From the NCBI GenBank assembly GCA_037953625.1, contig CM075651.1:126074501-126138500 (forward strand): a stretch of 64,000 nt of DNA. The letters run 5' to 3'. Positions within the stretch are counted from its first letter, which is position 1; every line of letters begins with the position of its first letter. The position numbers and the translations under genes are program-made. The stretch comes from Crotalaria pallida. Taxonomy: Eukaryota; Streptophyta; Magnoliopsida; Fabales; Fabaceae. Under the pieces are notes generated by a model, which saw only the letters and a program-made list of their open reading frames with translations, made no database searches and was not told the origin of the DNA. This document shows positions 1 through 11,480 of this stretch, in pieces.

Positions 1-264
1 GCTTCCATTGAAGTTGGCAGTTTTTTTCCCTCTAGGTAAAAACTATAAAGTCTCCCTCAGTGTGGCATCAGGATTCAAACTCCTGACATTGTTGTAGGTA
101 AATTTCACATGAGATTATAACAAATGAAAAATGAAAAATAATACGAAAAACCCTTGAATGGTTAGATTGCCTGACGACCGCAGCTGGTTGTCGACTGCAG
201 CAAATCTCGGTCTGAGACTGTAGTCCTACTTATACCTTGACTAATCATTGTTGGGTGGAGTTTG
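1..264. other. Unassigned intergenic sequence
   Basis: No gene recognised. Around 70-90 there is a minus-strand sequence resembling a Pol III B box (GAGTTTGAATCC), which could be a SINE remnant, but no matching A box or tail was found. Confidence 0.4.
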
Positions 265-727
265 TGTTCTCCTTGAACTTTTGGGTCATTTTGTTACAGG
301 TACTTGTCCTTTTTTTTTTTTTTTAAATGTTTGGCTTTTTAAAATTAATTCTGGGTTTGTCATGTACTTCTTTTATCAATTCGTGCCAAATTTTGGTTGG
401 CATGTCGTCGGAATTTTAATCAAACGTAGGAGGTTAGTATTGTGATGCCATGTGAGCAAATATCCTTCCCTATAAATTATTAAAAAACTAAAAAAAATAT
501 TTTTATACTTTTAGTTAAAAAAAGAATTGGACAGATAGATCGTCTTCGCTCACGTGACCCAATATAGCTAACTTCTTTTGTCTGTGTGACAATTTAGCAA
601 AATTTTGTTAAAATTGGTAAAAAAAAAAAAAAAACAAAGATAATTTTAGGGAGTTAGACATTAAAAAAATGATAAAAAAAACTGTGACAATACGTCATCA
701 AAGTTCAAGGATGAACACATGATTAAG
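265..727. repeat. Decayed foldback MITE, family A
   Basis: This stretch matches, segment by segment, the better preserved element at 14540-14888 and the partial one at 63789-64000. Shared landmarks are a 'ccttgaa.ttt' left arm, a T-rich tract, 'gtttgtcatgta', a centre with 'atcaaacgtaggaggtt', and a right arm with 'gggagttagacatt' and a terminal 'gattaag'. It has drifted so far that the arms no longer pair well, and no target duplication is visible. The small ORF at 248-445 lies in this repeat and is not a gene. Confidence 0.6.
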
Positions 728-1443
728 CTTATATATAAGCTTTTTATCCGTACCAAAAAAGATATTGTACGTTTAAAGCTAAATAGAGGTATTATTAATA
801 TTGTTTCAGACCATAATTCAAATATCTCATATCTATACTAGTAAAAGGTAAATTAGCATGAATCTGAACATGAGTAAGACCAAAACATCATCTATCACAT
901 TTCTTTCAACACTACTTATAATCGGTCCATGTCATCATCTTTAAATTTTTTGAAACGTGTTAACTATTGTACAAGTTAATTTATTTTTGTAGAAAATAAT
1001 TCTCTCTCCTAAAAAACATGTTCTACAAGTGAACTTCATCTCAGTTTCTTGGCTTGGAGTTCAAGTAACCAATGAAAGTTAAATAAGACAAAGCAATGTC
1101 CTTTTTTTGCAAAATTTGTTAGGATGCTTCGACTAACTAGCTTCTTGTTGATTAAGAACAGTGTGTTGAATGGAAAAACTGAAAAGATTGGCGATTTTTT
1201 TTTTCATAGAAAAGGGCAAACAATGCGGAATTGCCGGACTGGGGAAAAAAGCCAACGCCTTCAGGTGCGGAAATTTGAAGGAGCCAACTAATCAGAGAGA
1301 AAATCTGAAGCAATTTTGATGTTAGAAATCTCAGTCACCAATTCACCATAGATGAACAACGGAGATAAACGTGTAGCCGTGTAGGTATACGTATTCAATT
1401 GGGTATAAATGAATGTAAACAGATATAATTTCCTTTCCAACAT
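728..1443. other. Intergenic, nothing recognised
   Basis: AT-rich sequence without a convincing ORF. An 18-bp perfect palindrome (aagcttatatataagctt, 725-742) sits at its left edge. Confidence 0.5.
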
Positions 1444-1452
1444 AAAATCTTT

Positions 1453-2270
1453 GGGAGATGTTATTAACACCCGGTTTATTATTACTCGCACCCGGTTTTT
1501 ATAATTTTTTGCATTTATTTACCAACATTACCCTTATATTAATACTTACACCCATATATCTAATACTCACACCCTAATCCTATTATTTGCACTCATAATC
1601 CTAAAAACCTCCAATTATTATTACTCACACCCATCACCTTCAACCTCTCATCATCAACCTATTTTATAATCATCTTCAATCTCTCATCTTTCTCACCTAT
1701 TTTCAAAAAAATTAATTAATGTCCCACAAAAGTCATAAATCTAGAAAATTAATTTTGGAAATAAGGTTTAGTTTGATTTTTAAAAAATACAACGGAAGAC
1801 CCGAATATTATTCCATTTAAAAGTGTGTAATTTGAAAGTATTGCACATGACAAGGGTGTATGATTCTGTCATCGATATATATGACAAAGGACTTGCATGT
1901 CTACAGCCAACACTTTTAGATCCAAGTCCAGCAAAATATCATGTAGTTTGAGAGTCGCAAGAAAATTTTCTGGACAAGAGGTTGAGTAGCAACAATATCA
2001 TGTAGGTCTAGCAATAAGACAATTTTGGGAGATGAATCACGATGAGTGAGTGTGGAGGATGAGAGGTTGAAAGTGGTGGGTGTGAGTAGTAATAATGGGC
2101 TAAGTATTAGGTTTTTAAAATTATGGGTGCAAATAATAGGTTTAGGTTGTGAGTATTAAATACATGGCTGTAAGTATTAATTAATACAAGGGTAATATTG
2201 GTAAGTAAATGCAAAAGATTATAAAAATCGGGTGCCAATAATAATGAAACGGGTATTAATAACATCTCCC
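1453..2270. mobile_element. Mutator-type foldback element (818 bp)
   Basis: The ends are inverted repeats starting GGGAGATGTTATTAACACCC on the left, with the complement of a near-identical sequence on the right. Similarity of the two arms continues inward for roughly 200 bp (1453-1660 against 2050-2270), including 'accaacattaccctt' and 'attactcacaccca' blocks. The flanks carry a 9-bp near-duplication, aaaatcttt (1444-1452) and aaaaccttt (2271-2279), 8 of 9 matching, as expected for Mutator-superfamily insertion. There is no coding capacity, so it is non-autonomous. Confidence 0.85.
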
Positions 2271-2279
2271 AAAACCTTT

Positions 2280-3700
2280 TATGATCTCTACTACAAGCTG
2301 TTGAAATTTCTCTAGACTTGCGAGTAAAATTTCAAACAGCCATGGAAGGCTTAAGGAAACCTTCCACATGTTGTGAAATTCCAAAGACTTGCACCAAAGC
2401 TGCTGATCCAAACAATGTTTCTAACAGAGTTCAGAGAGGATAAAATAGCAACATCTAAGAACGTGGAAGAATTGTGCCTTCGTCTGCAATTTAGCCTCCA
2501 TTCTGGCATATGAAGATTGAATTATGAGAAAACATTAGTAAAGAATGCAATGGAGATAGGTTGTGGAAGTTAGAAAAAAATAAAACTTGGAAAACTAAGA
2601 TAGATGGATTCTTTTATTCTTGAACTTAACCATCTTTCTTTCTTTCTTTCTTTTTTTCTGTGATCCATACTCACAACATAATTGCAGTACTCATTATTCA
2701 TTAAAACAAATGCAGCAGTTATGCACATTCAAACTTAGAAATTAAATGGAAAGATAAGCATGATTTTACAAAGAGAAAGGGCTTCATTCCAGTTATTAAA
2801 TACATCACATGTATGTTACTAATTGTTGCACGGTTTTTCATTTCTTACTAGTCAACTTTTCTCTACTACATAAGATTAAATATTTTCTACGAGTAGCACG
2901 AAGATGCTGGTGCAGTGCCATAATAGACTAACCATTAAGCCCATAATACCAAAAGTTGGTTGAAATGGTGATGTTCTTAAGAAATATGACTCTCACTGAA
3001 TATTTGATGCCATCAACATATGTGCAACACCCTAAACCATCAGATCTCCAAGTAAAAAACTAAAGATTTTTGCATCTGAGAGAAAGAACACCGGTGAAAA
3101 CTTCTGTAATACAAGGCCTAGCCATTAAGCTCCTGTGCCAAAAGGTGATTTAATTGGTCATGTTAAAAAAATCACTCCCATTGAACATTTGTTGGCATCA
3201 GCATTCAGCATAAGTGTAACTCCCAAGTCCCAATCTCATCCGCAAACTAGGAACAAAAAATAAATAAATTGCATCGGAGAGAAAGAATGTATGTCTTAGC
3301 TCATATATTTCGAACTTGCTCGGGTTTTCTCAGGAATCAGGACATTCATTTTCCATGTAATGTTATATGTTACCCTGCTTAACTATCTACAAAGACATGA
3401 CAGTTGCAATGAAATCTGCAACACACAACAGTAAGTGGTAAAAGTAAGCATTATGTTTCGTAAAGGTAATATGGGGAATTCATTAAGTTTAAGACTGCAA
3501 TTGGTAATTGAATATGACTAACTAACAAGTAACAACTAAGAGCCCAAACAGAGAATAGGAAAAGGTAGCCAAGAATAAAGACCTTAATTTCATTGTTAGA
3601 CATCTTTATGCATTCTCGAGGAATTTTCAACGTCTGGCTATGAAAATGTTGCACATAGCATCTGCGAGAAGCTGACCACTATAGAGATTGAGAATAACCT
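2280..3700. other. Intergenic / PPR 3' flank with degenerate duplication
   Basis: Contains a ctttctttcttt microsatellite near 2637 and two diverged tandem copies of a segment of about 190 bp (about 2925-3105 and 3113-3300). The copies share 'accattaag', 'ccaaaag.tg', 'cactcccattgaa/ctcactgaa' and 'gagagaaagaa' blocks in the same order. The part nearest 3700 is probably the 3' untranslated region of the minus-strand PPR gene. No coding gene was recognised. Confidence 0.45.
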
Positions 3701-3704
3701 TTCC

Positions 3705-5060
3705 TCAAACACCACGAGCAGAAACTTCAAGCTGTTCTATTCTCTTAGCCAAATCATGCTTCCCACAGTTCTTCAAACCATCTGTAACCATGTCAAAACA
3801 CCGTGACATCGGCATCAAATCAATCTCAGTCATTTCCACCAAGTAATTAGCAGCCTCAACGAATTTCCCTCCACGACCACACATAGTTATCAGCATAGTA
3901 TACACAGGCCGATTCGGTGGATGCCCCTTCAACTTCATATCACTGAAAAAGCAAAAAGCGTCATCGAATTGCCCTCTCCTGCACAGCGCCTTAATAATCG
4001 GCGCATACAAGCTAGGAAACGGCTTGTGGCCATCCTCAGATGCATTATGCAACAACCTAAACGCCTCTTCCATCAAACCAGCCTTCGAAACTGCAGGTAT
4101 CAAAATCTTATAAGTATTAACATCCGGCACGAGCCCTAATCTACACACCTCGTGATACAACCCAACACAAAACTCAACCTCGTCAAACTTACACAAAACC
4201 TCAACCAATGCATTGAAAGTCCCCACGTCCGGCACGAACCCTTCCTTCATCATCTTCCTAACCATCTCCTTCGCCGACTCGTACATCCCCGCATTCAACA
4301 AGCCCTCGATCAAAAGATCGCGCCCTCGAACCGGAGGGTCAAACCCCTTATCACTCATCTCCTTCAAAAACTCCTGCGCCTCCCTCATTTTCCCGTTCGA
4401 ACACCACGCGTTAACCAGGATCGAGTAAGTCCTCTTATCCGGCCTCACTCCCTTCCTCACCATCCTGCGAATCAAAGCGTACGCGCCGTGGAACAGCTTC
4501 GATTCGCAGAGCGCGAAAAGGAGCGAATTGTAAATTTGCACATTGTTCTGGTCACAGTTTAAAAGCAAGGTCTTGTTGAAAACCTCAACGGCCTGGTCCA
4601 CGTGGCGGTGTTTGCCATATGCTTCTATTACAGCGGAGACTGCTTCGGTTGACAGGGTGACGTGGCAGTGGTGGGTTTTAATCTGGTGTATGATGTTCCA
4701 CATGGACTGGTAGTTGTTAGCGTCGGCGAGGGTTTTGATGATTTGTTCGAATTCGAGGGAGGTGGGGTGGTAGGAAGGGTGGTGGGACCGGGCCCAGTTG
4801 AAGAAGCGGAGGGATTCGGCGGGAGAGTGGGAACACGCGCGGAGGACGCGGTAGACGAGTTCGGGGGTGACGGTTATGCGGAGCTTGTTGAGGGTGCGCT
4901 CCATGTAGAAGTCGCGGCGGACTATGTTGGCGACGTGGTGGATTGCAGCGAAGTATTCGTCTCTGGTGGCGGTTGCGGTGGTGGTTAGGGTTTTGAAGGT
5001 TGACGGGAGGTTGATGCGGCGGAGGAGGAGGAGGTGGATGAGTTTTGTACGAGTCAGCAT
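3705..5060 (-). CDS. P-class pentatricopeptide repeat protein, probably mitochondrial
   Basis: An intronless 451-codon ORF, the usual structure for plant PPR genes. The first ~33 residues are rich in Leu, Arg, Ser and Thr with no acidic residue, which suits an organelle-targeting presequence. From about residue 100 to 440 the protein is a run of ~35-residue helical repeats; recognisable repeat cores include YNSLLFALC, TYSILVNAWC, TFNALVEVLC, TYKILIPAVS and VYTMLITMC. There is no C-terminal E or DYW domain, so it is P class: such proteins bind organelle RNA and affect its stability, splicing or translation. From memory it most resembles Arabidopsis At5g18390 (mitochondrial, of similar length), including the C-terminal RIEQLEV stretch; this was not checked by search. 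The ATG at 5058-5060 gives the targeting peptide and no better upstream start is visible. Base composition is clearly more GC-rich than the surroundings, as for a conserved coding exon. Long ORFs on the opposite strand here are shadows. Confidence 0.95.
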   Translation of the reverse strand: MLTRTKLIHLLLLRRINLPSTFKTLTTTATATRDEYFAAIHHVANIVRRDFYMERTLNKLRITVTPELVYRVLRACSHSPAESLRFFNWARSHHPSYHPTSLEFEQIIKTLADANNYQSMWNIIHQIKTHHCHVTLSTEAVSAVIEAYGKHRHVDQAVEVFNKTLLLNCDQNNVQIYNSLLFALCESKLFHGAYALIRRMVRKGVRPDKRTYSILVNAWCSNGKMREAQEFLKEMSDKGFDPPVRGRDLLIEGLLNAGMYESAKEMVRKMMKEGFVPDVGTFNALVEVLCKFDEVEFCVGLYHEVCRLGLVPDVNTYKILIPAVSKAGLMEEAFRLLHNASEDGHKPFPSLYAPIIKALCRRGQFDDAFCFFSDMKLKGHPPNRPVYTMLITMCGRGGKFVEAANYLVEMTEIDLMPMSRCFDMVTDGLKNCGKHDLAKRIEQLEVSARGV

Positions 5061-5329
5061 TTTTTGTGAGAGAGGAAGATACTGTGGCCACTCGCCAGTG
5101 GTATTGTTGTGTTCTGAATGCTATACAACAACAATAACTCAAGTAGGTGAGTGTAATCAGTCAATCTCATCTACTTGGCACTCAACACTGCTGGTCTAGT
5201 ATGTGTGTTCGTCAAATCAAGTAAGATGAGGAAGGGAGAGGGTGTTGTTAATTTTTTTCCGTACATCTTGATCAGTATCACAGGTGTCTCCAAGAATACC
5301 CTTAATATCAAGGAATCCTTAAGATTAAT

Positions 5330-5485
5330 TTACACGAGATCGCGTTCTTATGCCTCTTCCAGCGGGGTGTATCAACCGGAAATCGAACCTGAGATTTCTT
5401 AGTCTCAGGTCTCATTCACAAGTTCTCAAGTTGGCAGGATCGCATCACTTGAGCGAACCTGTTAGTGGTGTGTTGTTAATTTTGA
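5330..5485 (-). repeat. tRNA-derived SINE remnant
   Basis: On the minus strand an A-box-like sequence (TCGCTCAAGTGATG) is followed about 55 bp later by a B-box-like GGTTCGATTTCC, the internal Pol III promoter arrangement of tRNA-derived SINEs. Tail and target duplication were not identified. It lies upstream of the PPR gene. Confidence 0.5.
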
Positions 5486-5780
5486 GAACAAATTCTTTCT
5501 AAGACGTAACGATTGATAGCAATCTCTAATGTTACCATGGTGATTCAAATACAATCTCAAGACAAAAGAACTCAAAAGTATTGACAACACCGATAGAAGA
5601 AGTTGAGGTCTTCCGTGGAAAGTGCCCTACTAGAAGATACTTTCCCTTAACAAAGGACACTTATCCTAAGGAATAAAGATCATAACAAAGAACACGAAGT
5701 GGTACACGGATTTGAGAAATGCCAAGCCTAAAAATCAAGTGGGTGATTATTTAAGGCATTTAATGTTTTGTAATTAACCA
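5486..5780. other. Intergenic, nothing recognised
   Basis: No ORF, RNA gene or clear repeat seen between the SINE remnant and the Harbinger element. Confidence 0.4.
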
Positions 5781-7728
5781 TTACACTCTGTTTGTTTCAA
5801 GAGATTTAGGGGAGAAAGATTTTGTGAAAAAAAAAATAGAGAGAAAACTCAAAAACATCATTGTTTGTTTGGAGACAAAACAGTATGGGAGAAGAAAAAT
5901 TACATGGGACCAACTCACCAAACATTTTCTCTCCACTTTGGGAGAGAAAATCACGAGTGAAAAAAGCAAGCTGGGAAAAAGAGCACTGATTGGCGCCAAT
6001 TTAAATAAAATTACTTTCTTGTCCCTGTGCTTTTATGTGATTTTTTGGTTTCCTCCCTTATCTCAATACACTTGCCATATCTCCGACCTGAGCAAAGGGT
6101 GCTGCAACTTGTTCCTCTCTCCTCTCCACGAGTCCAAGGTTAGCTTTCACTCCCCTTCTCCCTTTCTCTTCCTCATTTGTCTCATTACTCTGATTTCATT
6201 CCTTTATCTGAACTCAACAATGGTTCATGCATGTATGTGCCTCACTTTCTCTATCTTGTTTCATTTTTAATTTAGATTTGATTTTTTTTCTTGACAAGGG
6301 TTAATAAATCCTAACAATGAAACTGGGAAATGAAGATATTGTTTTATTCATTGAAATTGACATGCCCTTTGTTGTGATTTAAGTTTCGTGCATTTAGATT
6401 AGGGGATTTGGAAATGGATTGTGTCATGAGTGGTTGTGAGTTTTTAAATGCATAAATTTGGATTTGGATTACTGAGTAAATAGTACAGACCTTTATGCAA
6501 ATCAAATTCTATTTGGAATTTGCTTTTTTTTTTATTTACTACAAAAAAAACGTATCTAGCAGTTTAAATTTTCAATTTGTGCTTAGTGTTATGGGGTTGT
6601 GCAGCATTATATCACCCATAATGTGGAAGAAGAAGAAAAGGAGATGATGGTTTCAATGTGTAAAACAATATGTGATCTCAATTAGTTTTGATTTGATTTC
6701 TTTTCCTTTATCAAGTTGATTATAGAGACATGAAAAATGAAGCAAGTTTCTCAATTAAATACATGTTGCAATATATGTTCTTAAGTCTTAACAGAGGATT
6801 CTAACATTAATAATAAAGTATGGGTTATGATAGACTTAAAATGATTGATCTTCTTTGAATGTTTTGAATTTTCCATAACTAATTTACTGGAAATGGAACT
6901 CAAGTTTTATTCTATTTTTTTTAAGATAACATATCAACATCTCAATGTCCATTCTGCTTTCTACATAATTAAACATATCAGTATTATGCATATAACCCCC
7001 ATCAAATTTCCTTTATAGAAGATAGGTGCCACAAATTAAACTCTTAACTAATATTTAGTAAACTATTTTTCTAGGGACTAATTATCCTTTTGTAGTTGAC
7101 TTGCTACAAATCGGACTTTCATGAAAGTAATCAAACTTTCATCAAAATTTGTTTTGGTTGTGTTATGCTATTTTGCTTTGTAAAATGGAACAAAGTTTTC
7201 CATTTTGATTTAGTTCTAATTTTTTAGTCACACTTTTTGGCCACATCATGAATTTCACTCAATTTCATTCTAATTATTGCCTTTCTCCAATTCTGTTTTG
7301 TATTATTATTGTTACTCATATCCTCTTAACATCTCTCTTGATGGCTTGCAGTGAGAGTGATAATAGCTTGGTGCAGACTTATGAAAACTTTCTCTTTTGA
7401 TTTTTAGAACAATATCTGAAAAGACAAGGTAAGAACAACCTCTTGAAACTTTTTCTTAGTTTTTCTTCATTTTTGTCATTTTATGAGACATATCAATGTT
7501 CTCTTAAATTATTCTTACAATTGACTTTTAAATATATTTATTGGACTAAATTTTTTTCTTGTTCCTTTAACACTGTATGATAAGGACAATGCACTTCAAA
7601 TGCAAGTTATAAATCATGGTCAAAATATGCACTTAATTCGAGTTCAAAATGGTTCTTTCATGTTTTATATATGTCTTCTACCTTTGAATATCTTTTATGA
7701 TATTGGAATATATTTGTTAGCATAGCAT

Positions 7729-8150
7729 GTGGAAAGACCCATGAACGTAGATAGTGTTGAAGATGTCAATCGCGATGGTCCAACTGCTAAAATAAATGCA
7801 ATAGATATGGAAGAAGATGCTATAACTAATGTTGAAATGTCACTTCAATTGCAAATTATAAATCATGGCCAACAAGAGTTGCAAAGGAGGCAACATATGG
7901 GTGTTGTAGTCCTTTTGTGTTATGTTGCCCATGCATTGCATTTGTTGCAATTATTATCAACACGTCTTCCTACTCGTGTTGGTGATGTCTCTCTACAAAG
8001 AGACCGCGCGTAGGCGTCGTGAGTTAATGAGCTATCTAGCACAAACGGAGACGTGTCGTCATGTTATACGAATGGGTACTCAAGCATTCATGCAATTGTG
8101 TGAGAAATTAAGAGGTACCAGTATTGTGAGGGATACCATACGGAAAGGGT
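7729..8150 (+). pseudogene. PIF/Harbinger transposase, N-terminal remnant
   Basis: Two overlapping frames give the N-terminal region of a plant Harbinger transposase. The recognisable part is TCRHVIRMGTQAFMQLCEKL followed by RGTSIVRDT, the conserved helical segment that precedes the catalytic domain. A frameshift near 8000 separates the upstream hydrophobic segment from this part. The DDE nuclease domain is absent: directly after the RDT block the sequence passes, with another frame change near 8150, into the Myb/SANT partner gene. An internal deletion therefore removed the catalytic region and juxtaposed the two genes. The element cannot move by itself. The upstream limit is approximate because no ATG could be assigned; the position given is a GTG. 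Confidence 0.75.
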
Positions 8151-9339
8151 CATGTTGCTCAAGCCAATCAAAGTTCGAAAAGCAATGTCAGGTGGACTGA
8201 TGAGATGGATCAAGTGCTACTCAATGCATTTCTTGAAGAGGAAAACAAAGGTAATAGGCATGATGGTACCTGGACAAGTTAAGAATATGCTAATGTGGTG
8301 GAGGTTTTAAGATCCAACATTGATCCAAGCATGACTAAGCAACACATTAAAAATAGGCAGAAAACTTTGAAAGAAAATTTCGGGTTAGCATATGATCTAT
8401 TCCATAGTCTTAGTGGATTTGCATGGAATCCATTGACTAAGAAGTTTGAAGCTAAAGAGGGTGTTTGGGAAGACTTAATCAAGGTAAAGAAACATATTCC
8501 GGATAACTGAAATTTATTTGCCATGTAAATAATAATAACTCATGATGTGTTTTGGTACAGGAAAAACCTCATGCTGCTAAGTGGAAAAAATGGCAAATCA
8601 AACACTATGATACCTTGAAGGAGCTGTATGGAGTTGATCGGGCGACAGGAAAGCAAGCTCAAACTGCAAAGCAAATACTACAACAGCCTATGAAAGATAA
8701 CACTGAACTGCCCCATAATCTCGACTGCCCCATAATCTCTAGAATGATAGCATTGATTTGAATGACTTATTCGATGATGTTTTAATGCGTGAATCAAGAG
8801 TTCCTTCATTTGATGACTATCAACATTCACCACCTAATTTTAAGTCATTCACTCCACCTTACACACAGTCACAACAATCTAGTGGGACATCCGGTTCTAG
8901 GGGAGTGAAGCGTAAGGCTGCCATGGCTGACTTAGTAGAGACTCAGGTTGAGAAAATGTCATCAGGACTTGCCATGGTGGCTGATGCCTTGAAGGATGGT
9001 AACTCCTTATCTAATAAGTTGCTTCAAGTAGCTCAAAGTCAAGTGGAATTGGCAAAACATCATGTGCAAATAGCTGCAAGGACAGCCGCAACAGTGGAGA
9101 AACGGAATGAAATTGCTGAGAAGCATGTGACCATTATACAACATAGTACACCTCGTGTGTATACCGAATCATATGTGTGGTAAATGTTGTCTGAATTGAA
9201 TGTGATGGATCACATTCGCTTACAATGGTATGAATTTCTTTGTAATCATGACTTGAAGAAGCGCCAGATTTTTGGTGTGCCTGCTCATATGCGTATGCAA
9301 GCTCTTTTTAAGATGATGGCTGAAATTGGACACCAGTGA
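8151..9339 (+). pseudogene. Myb/SANT-like DNA-binding protein of Harbinger element, broken
   Basis: Translation from 8151 gives the Myb/SANT-like domain: VRWTDEMDQVLLNAFLEEE, then EYANVVEVLRSN, ITKQHIKNRQKTLKE-type helices and WEDLIK. A 77-bp intron (8484-8560, AAG|GTAAAG to ACAG|GAA) joins in phase 0 to KPHAAKWKKWQIKHYDTLKE. The C-terminal half is the Ser-rich, then helical region typical of these proteins, ending near 9339. Damage visible: an in-frame TAA at 8280-8282; a 17-bp tandem duplication (ctgccccataatctc at 8707 and 8724) that shifts the frame; and a TAA at 9181-9183, after which homologous-looking sequence continues for about 50 codons. In intact elements this protein assists the transposase in binding DNA. 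Confidence 0.8.
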
Positions 9340-10256
9340 TATGTCTTGAGAGTGATGTGGTACTAGCATAAGGTACCTATATTTTGGATGTGTATTTCTT
9401 GAGTGAGGAATCAACTCATGCTTATATTGATGATTATAGATGTTAATCTATTTTGGCATTATGTAGGGAGGAACCTGGTTGTTGCATATTATTTCATTTT
9501 TGTGTTAGAGATGTATGAAGTATGATAATAGGGTTTTTTTTGCAATGCTTGATACTAATTTGATCAAAGTTGATGCTTGAATGATATTGTAATATTTGAT
9601 TACTGGAATGTAATATATTTATGAAAAACTAATTTGGTGCAGTTTGTATACGTTGGAATTTAATAAATGTAATGCAGAATAGGTGTGCATATATATTATT
9701 GGCACCACAACATCACCTTATGAAATTTGAAATGTTTCTACGTTAAAGTACTCTTTGCCTTATTGAAATTTCCTTCCAAGTTAATTTATTAAGAAACATT
9801 GAAAATTTGAGAAATATTTGGCAGCAGGTATGTGTTTGACAAAAAAATTTAGCTGATAAAGCATTTATGATTTTTTAAAAATTTCCTTCCAGATTAATCT
9901 ATTAAAAAATAAAGGAATTAATACTTTATGATTTTTTTCCTCCCAGGTATTCTTTTGCCAACACACACACACATATATATATTTATTTGTTAAAATATAT
10001 ATTTATTGTTGTTATGTAAAATAAGGGTATTTTTGTCTTTTAACAAATTTATTGTTTTCTCTCTTCTTACTTTTCTCTCCAACCAAACAAAAGGAGAGAA
10101 AACATAACTTTTCTCTCTTCCCAATCTCTTCACATTTTCTCTCATACCAAACAATTATAAAATCTACTCATTTTCTCACTATAATCTCTCTTCCCTATTT
10201 TTCTCTTCCCATTTTCTCGCTTCTCATTTTCTTCTATAGAACCAAACGGAGTGTTA

Positions 10257-10507
10257 GTGATCATAAACACCTCATCATGAGTTTATAATGGCAACTAAGT
10301 TGGATCATGAATGAAGCCACCCATTAGGCAACGATGACGTCCATCAGCTCATCTATAAGCCTCTCAAATACAATCTAATGGAAAGTTACAATTAAAGAAG
10401 CCCATCATCATCAATTCAGCCAAGGCTTGAAGTAAGAAGTCACACACCATCTTATAGAGTAAATGAGAATGAAGACTCTCGGATGCCAATTGAATACCAT
10501 CATCAAA
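10257..10507. other. Short intergenic, nothing recognised
   Basis: No gene or repeat identified between the Harbinger element and the next MITE. Confidence 0.4.
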
Positions 10508-10516
10508 TAATTTGTT

Positions 10517-10755
10517 GGCAAAACTACTATATTGGTCCCTTAAATTATTTTTTAGTTGCGATTTCGTCCTTTAACTTTTTTTCGTTTCAAATAAGTCCTG
10601 AAGTTGTTACACGTGTCACTTAATAGAAAAAACTAACAGAAATGACTTATTTGTTACACGGCAACAACTTCAGGACTTATTTGAAACAAAAAAAAAGTTA
10701 AGGGACGTAATCGCAACCAAAAAATAACTTACATGATCAATCTAGTGGTTTTGCC
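10517..10755. mobile_element. Mutator-type MITE (239 bp)
   Basis: Terminal inverted repeat GGCAAAACTACTATATTGGTC against its near-complement at the right end, with the arms pairing through most of the element ('ttgcgatttcgtccttt', 'aataagtcctgaagttgtt'). A perfect 9-bp target duplication taatttgtt flanks it (10508-10516, 10756-10764). Noncoding. Confidence 0.92.
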
Positions 10756-10764
10756 TAATTTGTT

Positions 10765-11480
10765 CATTATGCTTAATGAGTAGTTTAATTAGCTCATGGG
10801 GAGGGGAATGAAGAGCCAAACTCGTGTAAAGGCTTGCATGCCTTTAGGTTTTCCTTTTTCATGATTATAAGTGTTAATAGTAAGAATTAAGGCTCATCAT
10901 CATAACCATTATGACGAAGCTATCCAAGATTCCTTGTAAGCCTATAAAAGGTGTGCCATTTTGTGGAATAAGAGATGAAAGAGTTTAGTTGAGAAAAAGC
11001 TGTGGTTGCTTTGTTGGAGAGTGATTCTCCCTTGTTTTAGTGATTGAACCACAAGAGTCTTATCAAGGGTGAGTAACATCTCTTGAGAAGATTTTAAGGC
11101 TAACCAATCCTTGAGGATTGTGGCACCATCTTTCCCTTTTATTTCTTGTTATCTTCTATTGTTTTTGAGTCTAAGAACACACTTGTGTTCATCCAACAAA
11201 AATACCAAAAATAGTATAGCTATGTCCTTGTGTTAGTCATACACCTTTCTTTGTGTGTTTTAGAATACTTGGTTCTTTCATTTGATGATCCATTCGTAAT
11301 CATTCCTTGAGTGTTAGAGAAAGCCATACTCTTTTCCTTTGATAGATTTGAGTCATCCTGAGTCTGTGTGCTTTGTTATGATACAATAAAAACCCACGGC
11401 CTAACCAAATTGAGAGAGGACAAAGACATTTGATGAACAAGACCTAGGATGATCAGGAAAAGCACAACCACCCCTTAAGA
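10765..11480 (+). other. Possible LTR remnant
   Basis: Contains a TATA-like sequence (cctataaaagg near 10942), and the following 'gagttgagaaaaagctgtgg' and 'ttgagtctaagaacacactt' style is typical of plant LTR leader regions. No TG...CA boundaries, primer-binding site or duplicate copy were found, so the assignment is a guess. Confidence 0.25.

Larger units (their letters stand above)
5784..10253 (+). mobile_element. PIF/Harbinger DNA transposon, defective (4.47 kb)
   Basis: Both ends carry a 15-bp terminal inverted repeat, CACTCTGTTTGTTTC on the left and, read inward from the right, CACTCCGTTTGGTTC (13 of 15 identical). The element is bounded by the 3-bp duplication TTA (5781-5783 and 10254-10256), the signature target of PIF/Harbinger. 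Several hundred bases inside each end are packed with a GAGAGAAAA / TTTTCTCTC motif in opposite orientation, possible subterminal transposase-binding sites. Inside are remnants of the two genes expected of the superfamily, a transposase N-terminus and a Myb/SANT-like protein, both broken. The rest is AT-rich noncoding DNA including an (AC)n(AT)n tract near 9961-9985. Confidence 0.9.

Noticed and set aside
70..95. SINE B-box-like sequence at the window start
   Set aside because: No A box or tail; one motif alone is not enough.
3921..4988. Several long plus-strand ORFs opposite the PPR gene (3921-4139, 4152-4562, 4662-4988)
   Set aside because: They mirror the GC-rich coding strand of the PPR gene, have skewed composition and no family features.
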